This document shows positions 63,814 through 64,000 of a stretch of 64,000 bases of DNA, one piece after another. The stretch comes from Warburgia ugandensis. Lineage: Eukaryota; Streptophyta; Magnoliopsida; Canellales; Canellaceae. The notes below the pieces were generated by a model. It was not told the DNA's origin and searched no databases. It saw only the letters and a list, made by a program, of their open reading frames with translations. Positions within the stretch are counted from its first letter, which is position 1, and every line of letters begins with the position of its first letter. The stretch covers positions 19,753,945 through 19,817,944 of the forward strand of contig CP141132.1 in the NCBI GenBank assembly GCA_035236585.1, read 5' to 3'. The translations under genes and the position numbers were made by a program.

Positions 63814-64000
63814 TGTGTCTTAATAATTACCACAAGTGCATGGATTTATTGGAGTATAGACTCGGTAAATAAGGGTTGATCCCATGAAGATTCTTTGATA
63901 AACAGAGTTAATTGAATTTAGGTCATCTTACTTTAACCTAGCTAAACATTCAAGGGAAAGACAATTTCTTATTAAAACTAATGACAAGGAAAGTAAAGAC
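63814..64000 (-). repeat. Start of the 5' LTR of Athila-like element 3
   Basis: TGTGTCTTAATAATTACC onward matches 59,024-59,220. The rest lies outside the window. Confidence 0.8.

Larger units (their letters stand above)
59024..64000 (-). mobile_element. Athila-like Ty3/gypsy element 3, runs off the window
   Basis: Minus-strand element with a piece of the 3' LTR (about 59,024-59,640), reverse transcriptase, protease and gag remnants, a long leader, a primer site and the start of the 5' LTR (63,814 onward). No integrase was recognised between the LTR piece and the RT, so it is reduced. Its leader matches that of element 1 (21,512-22,640), so the two belong to one family or close sister families. 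It is broken many times. The target duplication cannot be tested because the right end is outside the window. Confidence 0.83.

Overview
This is nuclear DNA of a flowering plant with a large, transposon-rich genome. The signs are Au-type SINEs, Ty3/gypsy elements of the Athila and Tat lineages, a CACTA DNA transposon, a plant L1 LINE fragment, long dinucleotide microsatellites and a conserved plant gene with an intron of about 4 kb. I cannot name the species.

Host part (1 to about 16,093). I recognise one host gene. It lies on the minus strand at 5,978-10,541 in three small exons and encodes a 78-80 residue protein of the At2g23090/ZNF706 type (4F5/SERF-like N-terminus plus a C2H2 zinc finger). 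Intron 1 is only 134 bp and 78 bp of it is a (CT)39 microsatellite. Intron 2 is about 4.2 kb. Around the gene are a complete Au SINE with a perfect 12-bp target duplication (about 999-1,182), a truncated Au SINE (5,067-5,146), several decayed tandem or segmental repeats, a recent 122-bp tandem duplication (13,989-14,230), and a GGATT-rich repeat that begins about 260 bp upstream of the start codon.

Transposon nest (16,094 to 64,000). Everything here is mobile-element sequence. The oldest recognisable layer is a Tat-lineage Ty3/gypsy fossil on the plus strand (about 32,431-59,023). It is split in two places, first by a 6.5-kb CACTA transposon (33,340-39,868, TSD AAA) and then by an Athila-like element on the minus strand (42,532-56,870). 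To its left is a second Athila-like element (18,926-32,425, TSD ACAGA) with a gag region but no recognisable pol. To its right is a third (59,024 to beyond the window) that shares leader sequence with the second. Three solo LTRs with perfect 5-bp target duplications are present: 16,099-18,890 (GTATC), 26,748-31,139 (GTTCA, inside an Athila LTR) and 46,178-48,801 (CATAT, inside another Athila element). The first and third belong to one family in opposite orientation. The CACTA element is itself composite: it holds palindromic subterminal repeats, a Ulp1-like protease gene remnant, an L1 fragment and a piece of an Athila LTR.

Order inferred from nesting: Tat element, then the CACTA and Athila insertions, then the solo-LTR parents. 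All retroelement coding regions are broken many times. No gene cluster or new defence-type system is visible. The most informative items are the small zinc-finger gene with its microsatellite intron and the layered nest with its exact target duplications.
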